From NCBI GenBank assembly GCA_947632485.1, contig CANRPJ010000013.1, positions 1 to 64,000 of the forward strand: a stretch of DNA of 64,000 bases, read 5' to 3'. Source of the DNA: an uncultured Muribaculaceae bacterium (GTDB lineage Bacteria > Bacteroidota > Bacteroidia > Bacteroidales > Muribaculaceae). A program made the translations under genes and the position numbers. This document shows positions 25,528 through 34,717 of the stretch, piece by piece (within the stretch, counting starts at the first letter, position 1; each line of letters starts with the position of its first letter). A model generated the notes under the pieces. It made no database searches. It was not told where the DNA came from and saw nothing but the letters and a program-made list of their open reading frames with translations.

Positions 25528-26609
25528 TTCCCGGCCGGTTTTGTTTCTCCGCGACCTGCAAGCATACCGCACGCGGCCATTATATCCTCACCGCGCGAAG
25601 CCCTGATGGTAGCTGTGACGCCGCGACTGTTGAGATGATTCCTAAACATCAGCATTCTCTCTTCCGAGCAGGGCTGGAGCTGTACGCCTGGAATGGCATG
25701 GAAGCGGATCAGATTTACGCGGCATTTGAGGCCTCCGATTAGGCGTACCAGCATATCGGCATGGGCAATATCGTCGTTTACTCCGCGCCACATGATATAC
25801 TCCAGCGATAGCCTTCTCTGATGCGTGAAATCATAGCCCTTGAGCACATTCATAACATTTACGAGCGGGAAGGCTTTCTGCGCCGGCATCATGGATTCGC
25901 GTTCTGCCGGGTCCGGGGTGTGGACACTGAGAGCCACATGCACCTGAGTGCGGTCGAGCAGTTCCTTAAGCTCAGGCAGCTTGCCTACGGTGCTCACGGT
26001 GATGCGCTTCGGGCTCCAGGCCATTCCCCAGGGAGCGGTCATGATTTCAAGCACCTTGAGGAGCTCCTTCATATTATCGAGGGGCTCGCCCATACCAAAG
26101 AACACTACATTCGTAAGTCCTCCTTCGCCGCGCTCTTCCTGGCCGCCGGGAGCGCTCAGAATCTGGTTGAGGATTTCGGCAGCCGATAGCTGGCCATGAA
26201 AGCCATTGCGCCCTGTAGCGCAGAAATAGCAGTTCATGCGGCAGCCTGCCTGGCTCGAGACGCACAGAGTAGCACGTTCGCGGTCGGGAATGTAGACTGA
26301 CTCTACTTTTCTTCCTCCTTCAGTCGGGAAGAGGTATTTTTCAGTGCCGTCAGAACTCTTTGCCCGGGCCACCGGCTTGCGGCGCCCTACGGTGTAGTGC
26401 TCTTCGAGCCACGCTTGATTTTTCTTGGAGATATTGGCCATCTCCGAAAACTTCGTCACTCGCTTTTCATAAAGCCATTGGGCCAGCTGCCTGGCCACGA
26501 ATTTCGGCATACCCCCATTTGAAACAACGCCCTCCAGTTCGGAGAGCGTCATTCCTATTAGTGGTGTCCGACTCCGGTCATCAGTCGCCGGCTTCGAATT
26601 TGTAGGCAT
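25524..26609 (-). CDS. rlmN: 23S rRNA (adenine2503-C2)/tRNA methyltransferase RlmN
   Basis: The 361-residue radical-SAM enzyme methylates A2503 of 23S rRNA and A37 of some tRNAs. The cluster motif CRMNCYFCATG holds the CxxxCxxC ligands (about residues 125-132), and GMGEPLDNM is the SAM-binding GGE-like motif. The C-terminal cysteine that forms the methyl-transfer thiohemiacetal is in DIMAACGMLAG (about residue 350). The frame overlaps ppiD by 29 bases; the ATG at 26609 leaves 16 residues before the conserved LIGMTL. Confidence 0.95.
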   Translation of the reverse strand: MPTNSKPATDDRSRTPLIGMTLSELEGVVSNGGMPKFVARQLAQWLYEKRVTKFSEMANISKKNQAWLEEHYTVGRRKPVARAKSSDGTEKYLFPTEGGRKVESVYIPDRERATLCVSSQAGCRMNCYFCATGRNGFHGQLSAAEILNQILSAPGGQEERGEGGLTNVVFFGMGEPLDNMKELLKVLEIMTAPWGMAWSPKRITVSTVGKLPELKELLDRTQVHVALSVHTPDPAERESMMPAQKAFPLVNVMNVLKGYDFTHQRRLSLEYIMWRGVNDDIAHADMLVRLIGGLKCRVNLIRFHAIPGVQLQPCSEERMLMFRNHLNSRGVTATIRASRGEDIMAACGMLAGRGETKPAGK

Positions 26610-28719
26610 TGTTCTTCACTTTAGCCGCGCCTCTGAGCATTGCGCCGAGGTCGGGGTTCAAAAGTTGATAATACTGCTGCGAATACTGAGCTTCATCGAA
26701 GGGGAAGGTCTCCTGCTTGTTGCCATCTACCTGGAACACATAGAGTCCGTCCTGACCTTCTACAATTACCGCCTGAGTGCCTTTCTGGGTGCCCATCACG
26801 CGGCCTACCACCTTCGGGCTTCCCATGCCGTAGGCAGGGGAGAAGCGGAAGTTGTCCTGCTCGGAAGGCTGAACGCCCATGGCTACCGCCAGCTCGCCCA
26901 CTGTCTTGCCTTTGCCTTCGAGCTCCTTGCTCATTTTCTGGCCGGCCTTTTCGCGACGAACCTTGTCGGTAAGATATCCTTTCACAACCGGATTGCTTAC
27001 GGGCACGAAGTCGTCGTAGACCTCGTTGACAGCCACTGCGTAGAGCACGGGCTCGGAGCTGTAGTTATCGGCCTCATATACATGGCTTACCTGACCCGGC
27101 TTACCATCGATCATCACCCAACGCACAACCTGGCGGCTTTCCGGATAATAGCTGTTCATGCCCTCGATGCGAGGCAGAGCCGGTGAGCTCTGGGTGAGCG
27201 AGAGCTCTCTTACGTTGTAGCCCGCGTTGGCGGCGTTAGCCTTGAATTTCTCGGCATTGTTGTTGTCGGCGAGGTATTTCTCAAGCTTATCGCGTTCACC
27301 CTGGATTGTGGTCTGGCTAGGACGCAGCGTATAGTTGTATTCATCAAACTGGTAAACCTCGACCGGTGCATTCTTTTTAGCCAGACGGGCCAGAGTAGCA
27401 CCCTGCGGAGCGGAAATCAGATTGATATATTTACCGGCTGCGCTGGTGAGAGAGTCGAGCTGTCCGGGATCGAGAGCCTTCGTCGGACCGTTGGCGGTGA
27501 AGAGTTCCACCCACTGGCCGGTCTGAGCCACGAGGCTGTCGGTGCCGAACTTCGAAGAGAGGCTGTCAGCCGAAACCCCGCTGTTGAGCGCTGCCATAAC
27601 GCGGGCAGGAAGCGTTTCGCCAACTACGTGAACCAGGTCGAGCTGGATCGAATCGACCTCCTGAGTGCGGCTACCCATCTTGATAACAGTGAAGCCGTTG
27701 ATGCTTTCTGCCACGATGCTTACGCTATCGCGGGGAGCTGACATCACATAGTTCTTGATCAGGCCTGCGGGCAGGTCGGAGGCGCGGAGTTCGTGGCGCG
27801 TAACCTGCACACCTTCCTTACGTGCGGCCTCGCTGAGGTTGCCGGTGCTGTCGGAGAGAGATGCCTTGGTGGTCTGTGCCAGTTTCTTGGCAGCCTCAAT
27901 ATCAGCGTTGGAGGGTGCGATTGTCACCGCGATAAGGCTCACCTCTTTGGTGGGCTCCTCTACGCGGAATTCATTCTTTCTCTCGTCGTAGGCCTTCTTC
28001 AGCTCAGCATCGCTTACAGGATAGGTCTTGGCATCGAGCGATCCGTAGGGTTTGTATGCGTAGGTCACCTTGGCGGTGTTCACATAATCGTTGTAGAGGG
28101 CCTTCCTGTCAAGGTCGTTAGCCTTCACCGATCCAACTACCAGACGCTGGTAAGCGTCGCGCTTGATAAGCTGCTTCGTCTGCTCCTCCATGGCGAGCCA
28201 TACGCGCTGGAACGGAGCCATCTGCGCGTCGGTAAGGCCATTACGCTTGGGGTTGAAGATAAGCTCGTAAGCCTGCTGGGGAGTCTGCACGCCCAGTCCG
28301 TTTTCGTTCATGCTGCGGATCAGGTTGCCCATTTCGGGGTTGATAACCTGCTCCAGCATGTAGAAGCGTAGTTGATCGCCAGAGGTCTCGAGTCCAAGCT
28401 CCTTTACTCCGCGGTCGAGCAGCTTTTCTGCCGTGAGTTCCTGGATAGCCATCTGTGCGAGCACCTGAGTGTCATAGTCCGACATCTGGTTCGGATTCTG
28501 GCGGCGAGCCGTCTCGAGGCGATTGTTCAGCTCTTCGCGCTTCTGCTGATACTCAGGATATTCCACTTTGATATCGCCGACCTTTGCCACTGTATTGTGG
28601 TCTCCAAACAGGTTGCGGCTGTTGGTCAGCGCGTCGCCGATGATGAACGCAAGCAGCGCCAGGCCGATCACTACGATCAGAAACACCGACTTGCTTCTTA
28701 TTTTCTCTAAGGTTGCCAT
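26581..28719 (-). CDS. ppiD: PpiD/SurA-like periplasmic folding factor
   Basis: The 712-residue protein has one N-terminal membrane helix (about residues 12-30), a SurA-N-type helical chaperone domain (about 38-235) and long periplasmic parts with parvulin-like segments (about 240-345 and 345-480). The parvulin segments keep only weak motifs (LDLVHVVG, FTVIKMGSR), so isomerase activity may be weak and chaperone action may dominate. In Bacteroidota this gene usually follows gldE; here it instead heads its own operon with rlmN, from the perfect promoter at 28782-28812. Confidence 0.88.
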   Translation of the reverse strand: MATLEKIRSKSVFLIVVIGLALLAFIIGDALTNSRNLFGDHNTVAKVGDIKVEYPEYQQKREELNNRLETARRQNPNQMSDYDTQVLAQMAIQELTAEKLLDRGVKELGLETSGDQLRFYMLEQVINPEMGNLIRSMNENGLGVQTPQQAYELIFNPKRNGLTDAQMAPFQRVWLAMEEQTKQLIKRDAYQRLVVGSVKANDLDRKALYNDYVNTAKVTYAYKPYGSLDAKTYPVSDAELKKAYDERKNEFRVEEPTKEVSLIAVTIAPSNADIEAAKKLAQTTKASLSDSTGNLSEAARKEGVQVTRHELRASDLPAGLIKNYVMSAPRDSVSIVAESINGFTVIKMGSRTQEVDSIQLDLVHVVGETLPARVMAALNSGVSADSLSSKFGTDSLVAQTGQWVELFTANGPTKALDPGQLDSLTSAAGKYINLISAPQGATLARLAKKNAPVEVYQFDEYNYTLRPSQTTIQGERDKLEKYLADNNNAEKFKANAANAGYNVRELSLTQSSPALPRIEGMNSYYPESRQVVRWVMIDGKPGQVSHVYEADNYSSEPVLYAVAVNEVYDDFVPVSNPVVKGYLTDKVRREKAGQKMSKELEGKGKTVGELAVAMGVQPSEQDNFRFSPAYGMGSPKVVGRVMGTQKGTQAVIVEGQDGLYVFQVDGNKQETFPFDEAQYSQQYYQLLNPDLGAMLRGAAKVKNNAYKFEAGD

Positions 28720-28781
28720 TCTGAAATATAGCTGTTATGTTTTTTCGTTCTTAAATCCGATTCTATGCGGTTTTGAGCATG

Positions 28782-28812
28782 CAAAGATAAGAACAATTCC
28801 CGTAAGTGCCAA
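28782..28812 (-). promoter_or_regulatory. Promoter of the ppiD operon
   Basis: TTG (28812-28810), 20 bases, TATCTTTG (28789-28782). The leader is about 60 bases. Confidence 0.8.
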
Positions 28813-28860
28813 ATATTAGGAATGTGCGCCTACGGTGCAGAGGTTTTCTTGGGGGGAGGG

Positions 28861-30177
28861 TTACTTTAGGGCGGCGCGTACGAGGGGCACCTCGCGGCTT
28901 ACGTCTTCCCACGGGAAAAGATCTACCTCTACGCTAAGCGGGTCGGCGTAGCGCGAGCAGAAGGTCTTGGTGGCGTGATGCGGTGTGCGTCCCATGTGGC
29001 CGTAGGTAGAGGTTTCCCTATAAATCGGGGCTTTGAGATTAAACCGCTCGATTATTGCCGACGGACGCATGTCGAAGATGCCTTTCACTCTCTCAGTCAA
29101 TTCGCTGTCTGTTAGCCCGGTTGTTCCGGTTCCGAAGGTGTTGATTAAGATGCTTACGGGTTCGGCACGTCCGATCGCGTAGGCTACCTGCACCAACGCT
29201 TCTCGAGCCGCTCCGGCTGCCACGAGCGCTTTTGCCATGTGTCGTGCCGCATAAGCAGCCGACCTGTCTACTTTCGAGGGGTCCTTGCCTGAAAAGGCAC
29301 CGCCGCCGTGGGCGCCGCGGCCTCCGTAGGTATCTACGATTATTTTGCGACCGGTCAGTCCGGTGTCGGCATGAGGGCCTCCAAGCACAAATTTTCCGGT
29401 CGGATTCACGTGGAGAATGAGCTTATCGTCGAAAAGCTTCTGCTGCTCCTCGGGCAGAGATGCTATCACTCGCGGCAGCAACACTTCCTTCACGTCTTTT
29501 CGGATCTGGGCAAGCATCTCGTTGTCGGCGCTTGCCTGAGCCTCCGGGGTGTCGGCCATAGGAGCTACGAAATCGTCATGCTGGGTGGATACGACAATGG
29601 TATGCACGCGCAGCGGGCGGCCGTCGTCGGAATATTCTACCGTCACCTGGCTCTTCGCGTCCGGACGCAGGTAGGTTGCAAGTTTACCTTTCCGATAGTA
29701 GGTCATATCCTTGCCTTCGCGCCTTATGGTAGCCAGCTCGCTCACGAGGCGGTGAGCCAGGTCGAGCGTCAGGGGCATAAAGGAAGGAGTTTCCGAAGTA
29801 GCGTAGCCAAACATCATGCCCTGGTCTCCCGCTCCCTGCTCTTCTTTGTCGCGACGGTCTACTCCACGGTTAATGTCGGGGCTCTGCTCATGAATAGCGG
29901 TGAGGATTCCGCATGAATCGCCGTCGAAGCGGTAAGCACCACGATTATACCCGATTTCCACGATGAGGCGGCGGATAGTAGCCGGAATATCTACGAATGC
30001 CTGACTCGATACCTCGCCTGCCACAACTACCTGACCGGTAGTAACAAGCGTTTCGATGGCAACTTTAGATTCAGGGTCGCGCGCGAGAAACTCGTCGAGC
30101 AGAGCATCGCTGATCTGGTCGGCCACTTTGTCGGGGTGACCCTCCGATACTGATTCTGATGTGAAAAGATAGCTCAT
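28861..30177 (-). CDS. metK: S-adenosylmethionine synthase
   Basis: The 438-residue enzyme makes SAM from methionine and ATP. All signatures are present: [19 protein letters not shown] (residues 6-24), [10 protein letters not shown] (about 118-127) and [19 protein letters not shown] (about 292-310). A short insert near residues 195-215 ([14 protein letters not shown]) is common in Bacteroidota. It is a single gene transcribed from the promoter at 30350-30380 through a leader of about 165 bases that looks like a SAM-I riboswitch. Confidence 0.98.
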   Translation of the reverse strand: MSYLFTSESVSEGHPDKVADQISDALLDEFLARDPESKVAIETLVTTGQVVVAGEVSSQAFVDIPATIRRLIVEIGYNRGAYRFDGDSCGILTAIHEQSPDINRGVDRRDKEEQGAGDQGMMFGYATSETPSFMPLTLDLAHRLVSELATIRREGKDMTYYRKGKLATYLRPDAKSQVTVEYSDDGRPLRVHTIVVSTQHDDFVAPMADTPEAQASADNEMLAQIRKDVKEVLLPRVIASLPEEQQKLFDDKLILHVNPTGKFVLGGPHADTGLTGRKIIVDTYGGRGAHGGGAFSGKDPSKVDRSAAYAARHMAKALVAAGAAREALVQVAYAIGRAEPVSILINTFGTGTTGLTDSELTERVKGIFDMRPSAIIERFNLKAPIYRETSTYGHMGRTPHHATKTFCSRYADPLSVEVDLFPWEDVSREVPLVRAALK

Positions 30178-30345
30178 AGCCTAATTGATTTAAGGGTTCA
30201 AAAATTTAGGCTGAAGGCAATCGTGAGGGGTAATGCGGAAGCAATCAGGTGGCCAATAGGCTCAGTATGATTATTTTTTAGCATTTTTTCGGGTGGTTGC
30301 AAGCAGCCAAATCTCTCCACCTCCGGATCCGGGATCCGGAATTGC
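30178..30345 (-). promoter_or_regulatory. Probable SAM-I (S-box) riboswitch in the metK leader
   Basis: On the transcribed strand the leader contains GGTGGAGAGATTTGG, CTGCTTGCAACCACC and then AAAAAATGCTAA (about 30323-30278). These correspond to the conserved GGnGGAGGGA, GGCAACC and GGUGCUAA blocks of S-box RNAs in the form seen in Bacteroidetes. GGTGG and CCACC can pair. Downstream, TTAGGCT (30184-30178) directly before the ATG can pair with either AGCCTAA (30212-30206) or AGCCTA (30262-30257), which suggests a switch acting on translation. The assignment rests on motif recognition, not a folded model. Confidence 0.6.
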
Positions 30346-30349
30346 GCCG

Positions 30350-30380
30350 CAAAGTTACGAAACGCCTTTCGATTATGCAA
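30350..30380 (-). promoter_or_regulatory. Promoter of metK
   Basis: TTG (30380-30378), 20 bases and TAACTTTG (30357-30350): a perfect consensus match just upstream of the riboswitch-like leader. Confidence 0.85.
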
Positions 30381-30388
30381 GTATTTTT

Positions 30389-31378
30389 TCAGGCTGTGAG
30401 CACGAGATACGTCATATATCCGCAATAGAGCAGCGTCAGCACCGCGCCTTCCCAGCGGTTGATGCTTCTGGGCTTGCCTCTGAGGGCAAAGAACCATACG
30501 AGCACCGATGCTCCCGTGAGGGTTGCGAAATCCACATAGGTGATATTCTGGGCTTCAAGCGGAGATATGAGGCCGCTCACTCCGAGTGCAAACAGAATAT
30601 CGAAGATGCAGGCACCCACGATATTGCCGAGGGCTATGCCCGGCTGATTCTTTACGGCTGCGATCACGGAAGTGGCTATATCTGGCACTGAGCTGCCGAT
30701 CGCCACGATAGTGAGGCCTACCATAGCTTCCGACATACCTGCCTTCACGGCTATGCCCGATGCGCCGTCTACAATCCATTGACCGCCGAAAATCAGCGCC
30801 GCCAGACCGCCTACGATATAGAAAGCGGCTAACCAGAGCTGCTTCTTGCCCGGCAGGGGAGCCGGGGCAGAGGTTGAACCAGAGGAAGCTGACTGAGGGG
30901 TAAGATCCGGCTGGCGGGAACTTACAAAGGTATAGACCATGAAGATAGCGAAGCAGAGAAGCATGATTAAGGCATCGCTACGGGTTATGATGTTTGGTGT
31001 GCCGTCGATCAGAAGGTCGTCGGCGCAGAAGAACAATACCAGGGCGGAAAATACTACGAGCGGCAGATCAATGCGCAGGGTGCCTTTGTCGATAGGTATC
31101 GGCTTAACCAGAGCAGTGATGCCTACGGCCAGCAGCAGGTCGAAGATATCGGCACCCACTACATCGCCCAGCGCCAGTTCGGATTTGTGGCGGATCGTTG
31201 AGGTCAGGCAGACCACGAGGTCGGGCAGCGAACTTCCGAAAGCTACGACCGTGAGACCTATCACGAGCCCTGAGACTTTCAGCCGCCGGGCCACCGTAAC
31301 GGAGCCCTCTGTGACGTAGTTGCCTCCGGCTACTATCAGGGCCAATCCGATAAGAAGTAGTATTATGTCGTGTACCAT
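30389..31378 (-). CDS. Calcium/sodium-type cation exchanger (CaCA family)
   Basis: The 329-residue membrane protein has ten predicted helices in two inverted halves of the YrbG/NCX type. The two alpha-repeats read GSSLPDLVV with GDVVGADIFDLLL, and GSSVPDIATS with GNIVGACIFDILF. Most members have PE and IFN at these places; both halves here have PD and IFD. The changes hit the ion-binding acidic and amide side chains, so ion choice may differ from Ca/Na. A Ser/Pro/Ala-rich loop (about residues 155-180) joins the halves. It is a single gene; the site CAAATTTT at 31392-31399 is a weak -7 candidate. Confidence 0.85.
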   Translation of the reverse strand: MVHDIILLLIGLALIVAGGNYVTEGSVTVARRLKVSGLVIGLTVVAFGSSLPDLVVCLTSTIRHKSELALGDVVGADIFDLLLAVGITALVKPIPIDKGTLRIDLPLVVFSALVLFFCADDLLIDGTPNIITRSDALIMLLCFAIFMVYTFVSSRQPDLTPQSASSGSTSAPAPLPGKKQLWLAAFYIVGGLAALIFGGQWIVDGASGIAVKAGMSEAMVGLTIVAIGSSVPDIATSVIAAVKNQPGIALGNIVGACIFDILFALGVSGLISPLEAQNITYVDFATLTGASVLVWFFALRGKPRSINRWEGAVLTLLYCGYMTYLVLTA

Positions 31379-31470
31379 AGTATTGTGTTAACAAATTTTG
31401 TATGCAGTTTGCTTTTGCGCTACTATTTTTAACGACAGGAATATTATCGAGCCCGGTTAGAGGGTCTCTC

Positions 31471-32688
31471 TTAACGGACCTTTCTCCCTGGAGCGATCTT
31501 CCAGTCGGCTATGCTCCGCCTGGCTATGGAGAAATTTACTCCTATGAGCCATACCGGCCTGGGATCCGCCTGATCGGCATGGAGATAGCCGCGGCTCCGG
31601 ATCTGGCTGAGAGCAGCAGATGCAGAGCCGCTGGTCTTGAACTCGAAGATATGTATGAAGCGCTCGGTGGCTACGCGCATGTCGATGCGTCCGGCCGACG
31701 TGAGCCGTTCGAGTTCGGATTCCTGGAAGCCCATGAGGCGCACGATCAGAAATACATAGGTCTGAAAATGGCGTTCAGCCTCAGCGGTGTAGACTGCTCC
31801 GTAGGCCACTGAGGAGAACACCGCTCTCAGCTTGACCATGAAATCGTCGGGCCTACCCTCCTCGAGGTCTTCTTTCATAGATTCCAGCAGAGATGAATTG
31901 GGAGGCGGCAGGGGAATCTCTTCCTCCTCTCCGGCATTGAATTCTTCAGTCTTAAGGGAACCGGAAGAGATAGCCGCCAGGATGTCGGAAGGACTGTACA
32001 CCCGCGGTGCGCCGGCGGCAAACCGTCCGCTCCGCGCCGTCTCCCTCAGGCTTTCTCTCGCCTCTGTAATAGTAATACCCTCATTTTTGGCAAGCTGCCG
32101 GAGCCAGTCGTCGGGAATGCGTTTTATTTCGCGTGGAGTGAGGCCGCATATAGTGGCAAACGCCGGATCGTCTGAAATGTCGAGGAGTCCGTAGGCGGCA
32201 GGATTTCCGGTCAGTCCGGTCATGGAGTCGCGTCCTGTTATCATCACGAAATCGAGTTTATGCTGCAGCCGCTTTTGCTTCTGCAATAGCTTCCTCAATG
32301 ATTCATCGGTCTCCGGTAGCTCCGGTAAAAAGCCGTCTATCAGGAGCACAGTCGGATTTTCAGCATATTCGCACTCATCTAATCTCGCCAAAGCGTTTTC
32401 TACAGCCGTTGTGCCCTCTTCCAGGTCAACAAAGATCACCTCATAGCTGCCGGCTGAATTACGCAAGGCCTCCTTCTCGAGTCCGAGTCCGCTGAAAGCC
32501 TGCGCCTCGCCGGAGAAGAAGCTACGCAGAGCGGTGAGCAGAAGCGTTTTGCCGAAGCCAGCGGGACGCGAAAGGAAGTAGCGGCGGCTTCCCGTCAGGA
32601 GCTGCTTTATAAGCGGAGTCTTATCGAAATAGAGAGCCGAGGACTTTCGGAGAGCCGGAAAGGATTGAATCCCGGCCGGCAGATTCAT
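31471..32688 (-). CDS. AAA-ATPase-like / PD-(D/E)XK nuclease protein, reduced form
   Basis: The 405-residue protein is of the AAA-ATPase_like plus DUF1703 type that is abundant in Bacteroidales and has no settled function. It starts with the family's YFDKTPLIKQLL, has a Walker A RPAGFGKT (about residues 41-48), a sensor MITGRDSMTGLTG and the nuclease core GRIDMRVA with EFKTSGS near residues 350-370. It is short: relatives are about 520-580 residues. The Walker B segment reads LLIDGFLP where relatives have LIDEYD, so the catalytic glutamate is missing. The ATG at 32688 overlaps the upstream LysE gene by four bases, an unusual operon setting for this family. Confidence 0.8.
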   Translation of the reverse strand: MNLPAGIQSFPALRKSSALYFDKTPLIKQLLTGSRRYFLSRPAGFGKTLLLTALRSFFSGEAQAFSGLGLEKEALRNSAGSYEVIFVDLEEGTTAVENALARLDECEYAENPTVLLIDGFLPELPETDESLRKLLQKQKRLQHKLDFVMITGRDSMTGLTGNPAAYGLLDISDDPAFATICGLTPREIKRIPDDWLRQLAKNEGITITEARESLRETARSGRFAAGAPRVYSPSDILAAISSGSLKTEEFNAGEEEEIPLPPPNSSLLESMKEDLEEGRPDDFMVKLRAVFSSVAYGAVYTAEAERHFQTYVFLIVRLMGFQESELERLTSAGRIDMRVATERFIHIFEFKTSGSASAALSQIRSRGYLHADQADPRPVWLIGVNFSIARRSIADWKIAPGRKVR

Positions 32689-34190
32689 TCTGCGGTTTTT
32701 CGGAGCCGTAGCCATGAATCCTGATAGGGAAAAGTTATTGTAAGTTCGGTGCCGTTGTCGTTGCGCTGCGCGGTCACTTCATTGCTCAGCGGCAGTCCTT
32801 CGGCATCGAACCATGTGCAATGGTACACACCTTCGAATCCTGAAGGCTCAAGCAATGCCTTGACGCGTCCGGTTGTCCAGCCCGTGGCATTCACCCTCGC
32901 CCCTGAAAGATACACCAGCCTGTAGCCGCCATCTTTACTCCTCAGCAAAGCGCAGTCATAGCTCCCTCCGAGGCGGAGCAGATTCTCATCGAGCGAGCGG
33001 TCAAGCAGCCGCCAGCGGCCTTCCATCGGGTCGGCACCGGAGGCAGGGCGTAGGTCGCAGAAAAGAGCGGTATTATCCGGCTCCGTAAGCGAAGCGCGCA
33101 CTATCTTCAGCCCTTGCCCTTCGAGACTTAGCCGCGCAGGCTTGAACCCTGGAGCCTTCACTTCCGGGCATTTCAAATCCGCTTCCTGCGCGCTTTCAAG
33201 CGTAAACGTTTCCCCGGCGTGGAAGAGCCGGAGGGAGAAAGGGCGCCCGTATGGGCTTAAGGCATTGTCAGCCACTATATAGGAGGCCAGAGTGTCGCCA
33301 TCGAGCACTGCGCTGAGCATCAAGCGGTCAGAGGCCATGCCGAAACCATCTGCGGTAGAGGCGGGAGCCACAGAGTATGTCAGTCTCCGGCCTGCGCTGT
33401 CGGCTATCTCCATGGCCCATCTGCTTTGTGCTGGCGAAGAGGCCCGCAGATAGAACTCGAATTCAGGAGCAACTGCCACTCCTTCCGGACTGTCGATGGG
33501 AGAGAGGCCGCGGGCTGCGTTCCAATGGCGCACGGAGGCCGACGCAGGCGCAGCAAGAGCCATGATGCCGGTTACTATTCCCACCAGAGCAAAGAGGAAG
33601 ATGATGCAGGCTATCGTGCGGTTTATGAGCCACATGGAGCGCACATTGAAGTGAGTGCGCACTTTATCGACCGAGAAGGTCACTATCCACCACCAGGCCA
33701 GCGCCCCGCCGAATATGAAGAGGAAGCCCAGTATATAGTGATAAAACTTAATCTCAGGCATCAGGAAATTAAACCGCGCGAAGAGACCTATTATCAGGAA
33801 CAGAATCAGTGGGTTAGAGAATGTGAAGAGAAATCCTGTAAGGAAATTTTTCCTATCGGAACCGGCCTCGCGCTCTTTCTTCTTCAGCGTTATGGCAGGA
33901 TTTTTCTTGAAGATATAGATACCGAAGGCTATGAGCACGGCGCTGCCGAAAAGCTGGATCACATTCTGGTTGCGCTCCAGAAATTCTTCTATGAATGAGA
34001 GACCGAAGCCGGTAAGCAGGCAATAGAAGATATCCGATGTAGCGGCTCCGATGCCGGTGAAGAGTCCGGCGCGCCGCCCCTTGTCGAGGGTGCGCTGAAT
34101 GCAGAGCATTCCTACAGGCCCCATAGGAGCTGAGATGAGCACTCCGATGGCTATTCCCCTCCAGATCATATAGAAAAGACTCTCTGCCAT
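32685..34190 (-). CDS. LysE-family exporter with a C-terminal extracytoplasmic domain
   Basis: Residues 1-220 are a six-helix LysE/RhtB-type exporter (IGVLISAPMGPVGMLCIQRTL and LFTFSNPLILFLIIG are the two landmark motifs). Residues 225-501 form a soluble beta-rich part with no family I recognise, likely periplasmic. LysE proteins export amino acids or related small molecules. ATG 34190 is chosen; a GTG at 34205, which overlaps the upstream stop, is possible. The fusion is unusual: LysE proteins are normally about 210 residues. The AAA-type gene follows with a four-base overlap. Confidence 0.8.
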   Translation of the reverse strand: MAESLFYMIWRGIAIGVLISAPMGPVGMLCIQRTLDKGRRAGLFTGIGAATSDIFYCLLTGFGLSFIEEFLERNQNVIQLFGSAVLIAFGIYIFKKNPAITLKKKEREAGSDRKNFLTGFLFTFSNPLILFLIIGLFARFNFLMPEIKFYHYILGFLFIFGGALAWWWIVTFSVDKVRTHFNVRSMWLINRTIACIIFLFALVGIVTGIMALAAPASASVRHWNAARGLSPIDSPEGVAVAPEFEFYLRASSPAQSRWAMEIADSAGRRLTYSVAPASTADGFGMASDRLMLSAVLDGDTLASYIVADNALSPYGRPFSLRLFHAGETFTLESAQEADLKCPEVKAPGFKPARLSLEGQGLKIVRASLTEPDNTALFCDLRPASGADPMEGRWRLLDRSLDENLLRLGGSYDCALLRSKDGGYRLVYLSGARVNATGWTTGRVKALLEPSGFEGVYHCTWFDAEGLPLSNEVTAQRNDNGTELTITFPYQDSWLRLRKTAE

Positions 34191-34201
34191 CGGAACCTGA
34201 C

Positions 34202-34717
34202 TCACTGGGTTATGATATAGCCGCCTGTAGTTGCCGGCCGGCAGGAATAACGTCGCAAGCCCCGGATATGCTCCTCAGCAGCCTTACCGGATATGGTTGC
34301 GCCAGCCGCGTCGTACACATTATAGTGGGAATGGCATTTCGGGCAAATCGCTTCGAAGGTAGCCGGGTCGACCGCCACTCTTACGTCGGCACTGCACTCT
34401 ACGGGGCAGCTGAGGTCGTAGGCCAGAGGCACTCCGGTCTGGCCCGACAGCCCATCTATTCCGCATATAAGCAGCACTCCGCCGAGGCCGGTGTAGGTGG
34501 CATCGGTATAGGCGAAGCCGGAAGGCTGGCGCAAGGGCTTGATGAAGGAGCGGGTCTGACCCAGAGCGGCTACGCCGTAGGTATTCCAGAGCCCGGGGTC
34601 GGCCAGACTTATGGCCACCGGCATTGCAGGAAAATGACCGGGGCTGTCGGACCCGCACGAGGAGGCGAGTCCGGCAGCACACAGTAAAGATATCAGGCCT
34701 TTCCGGCCCATGCTCAT
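34202..34717 (-). CDS. Rieske-like lipoprotein with a four-cysteine site
   Basis: The 171-residue protein has a lipoprotein signal (GLISLLCAAGLASSC). The C-terminal half looks like a Rieske ferredoxin fold: a first ligand loop LSCPVECS (about residues 103-110), a second loop CPKCHSHYNVYD (about 123-134), then a G-x-A segment and a terminal strand (RRYSCRPATTGGYII). A classic Rieske site is CxH...CxxH; here the first loop has CPxxC and the second CPxCH, so the metal may be held by four cysteines or not be a 2Fe-2S cluster. It is coupled to the SRPBCC gene (four-base overlap). Function unknown. Confidence 0.65.
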   Translation of the reverse strand: MSMGRKGLISLLCAAGLASSCGSDSPGHFPAMPVAISLADPGLWNTYGVAALGQTRSFIKPLRQPSGFAYTDATYTGLGGVLLICGIDGLSGQTGVPLAYDLSCPVECSADVRVAVDPATFEAICPKCHSHYNVYDAAGATISGKAAEEHIRGLRRYSCRPATTGGYIITQ

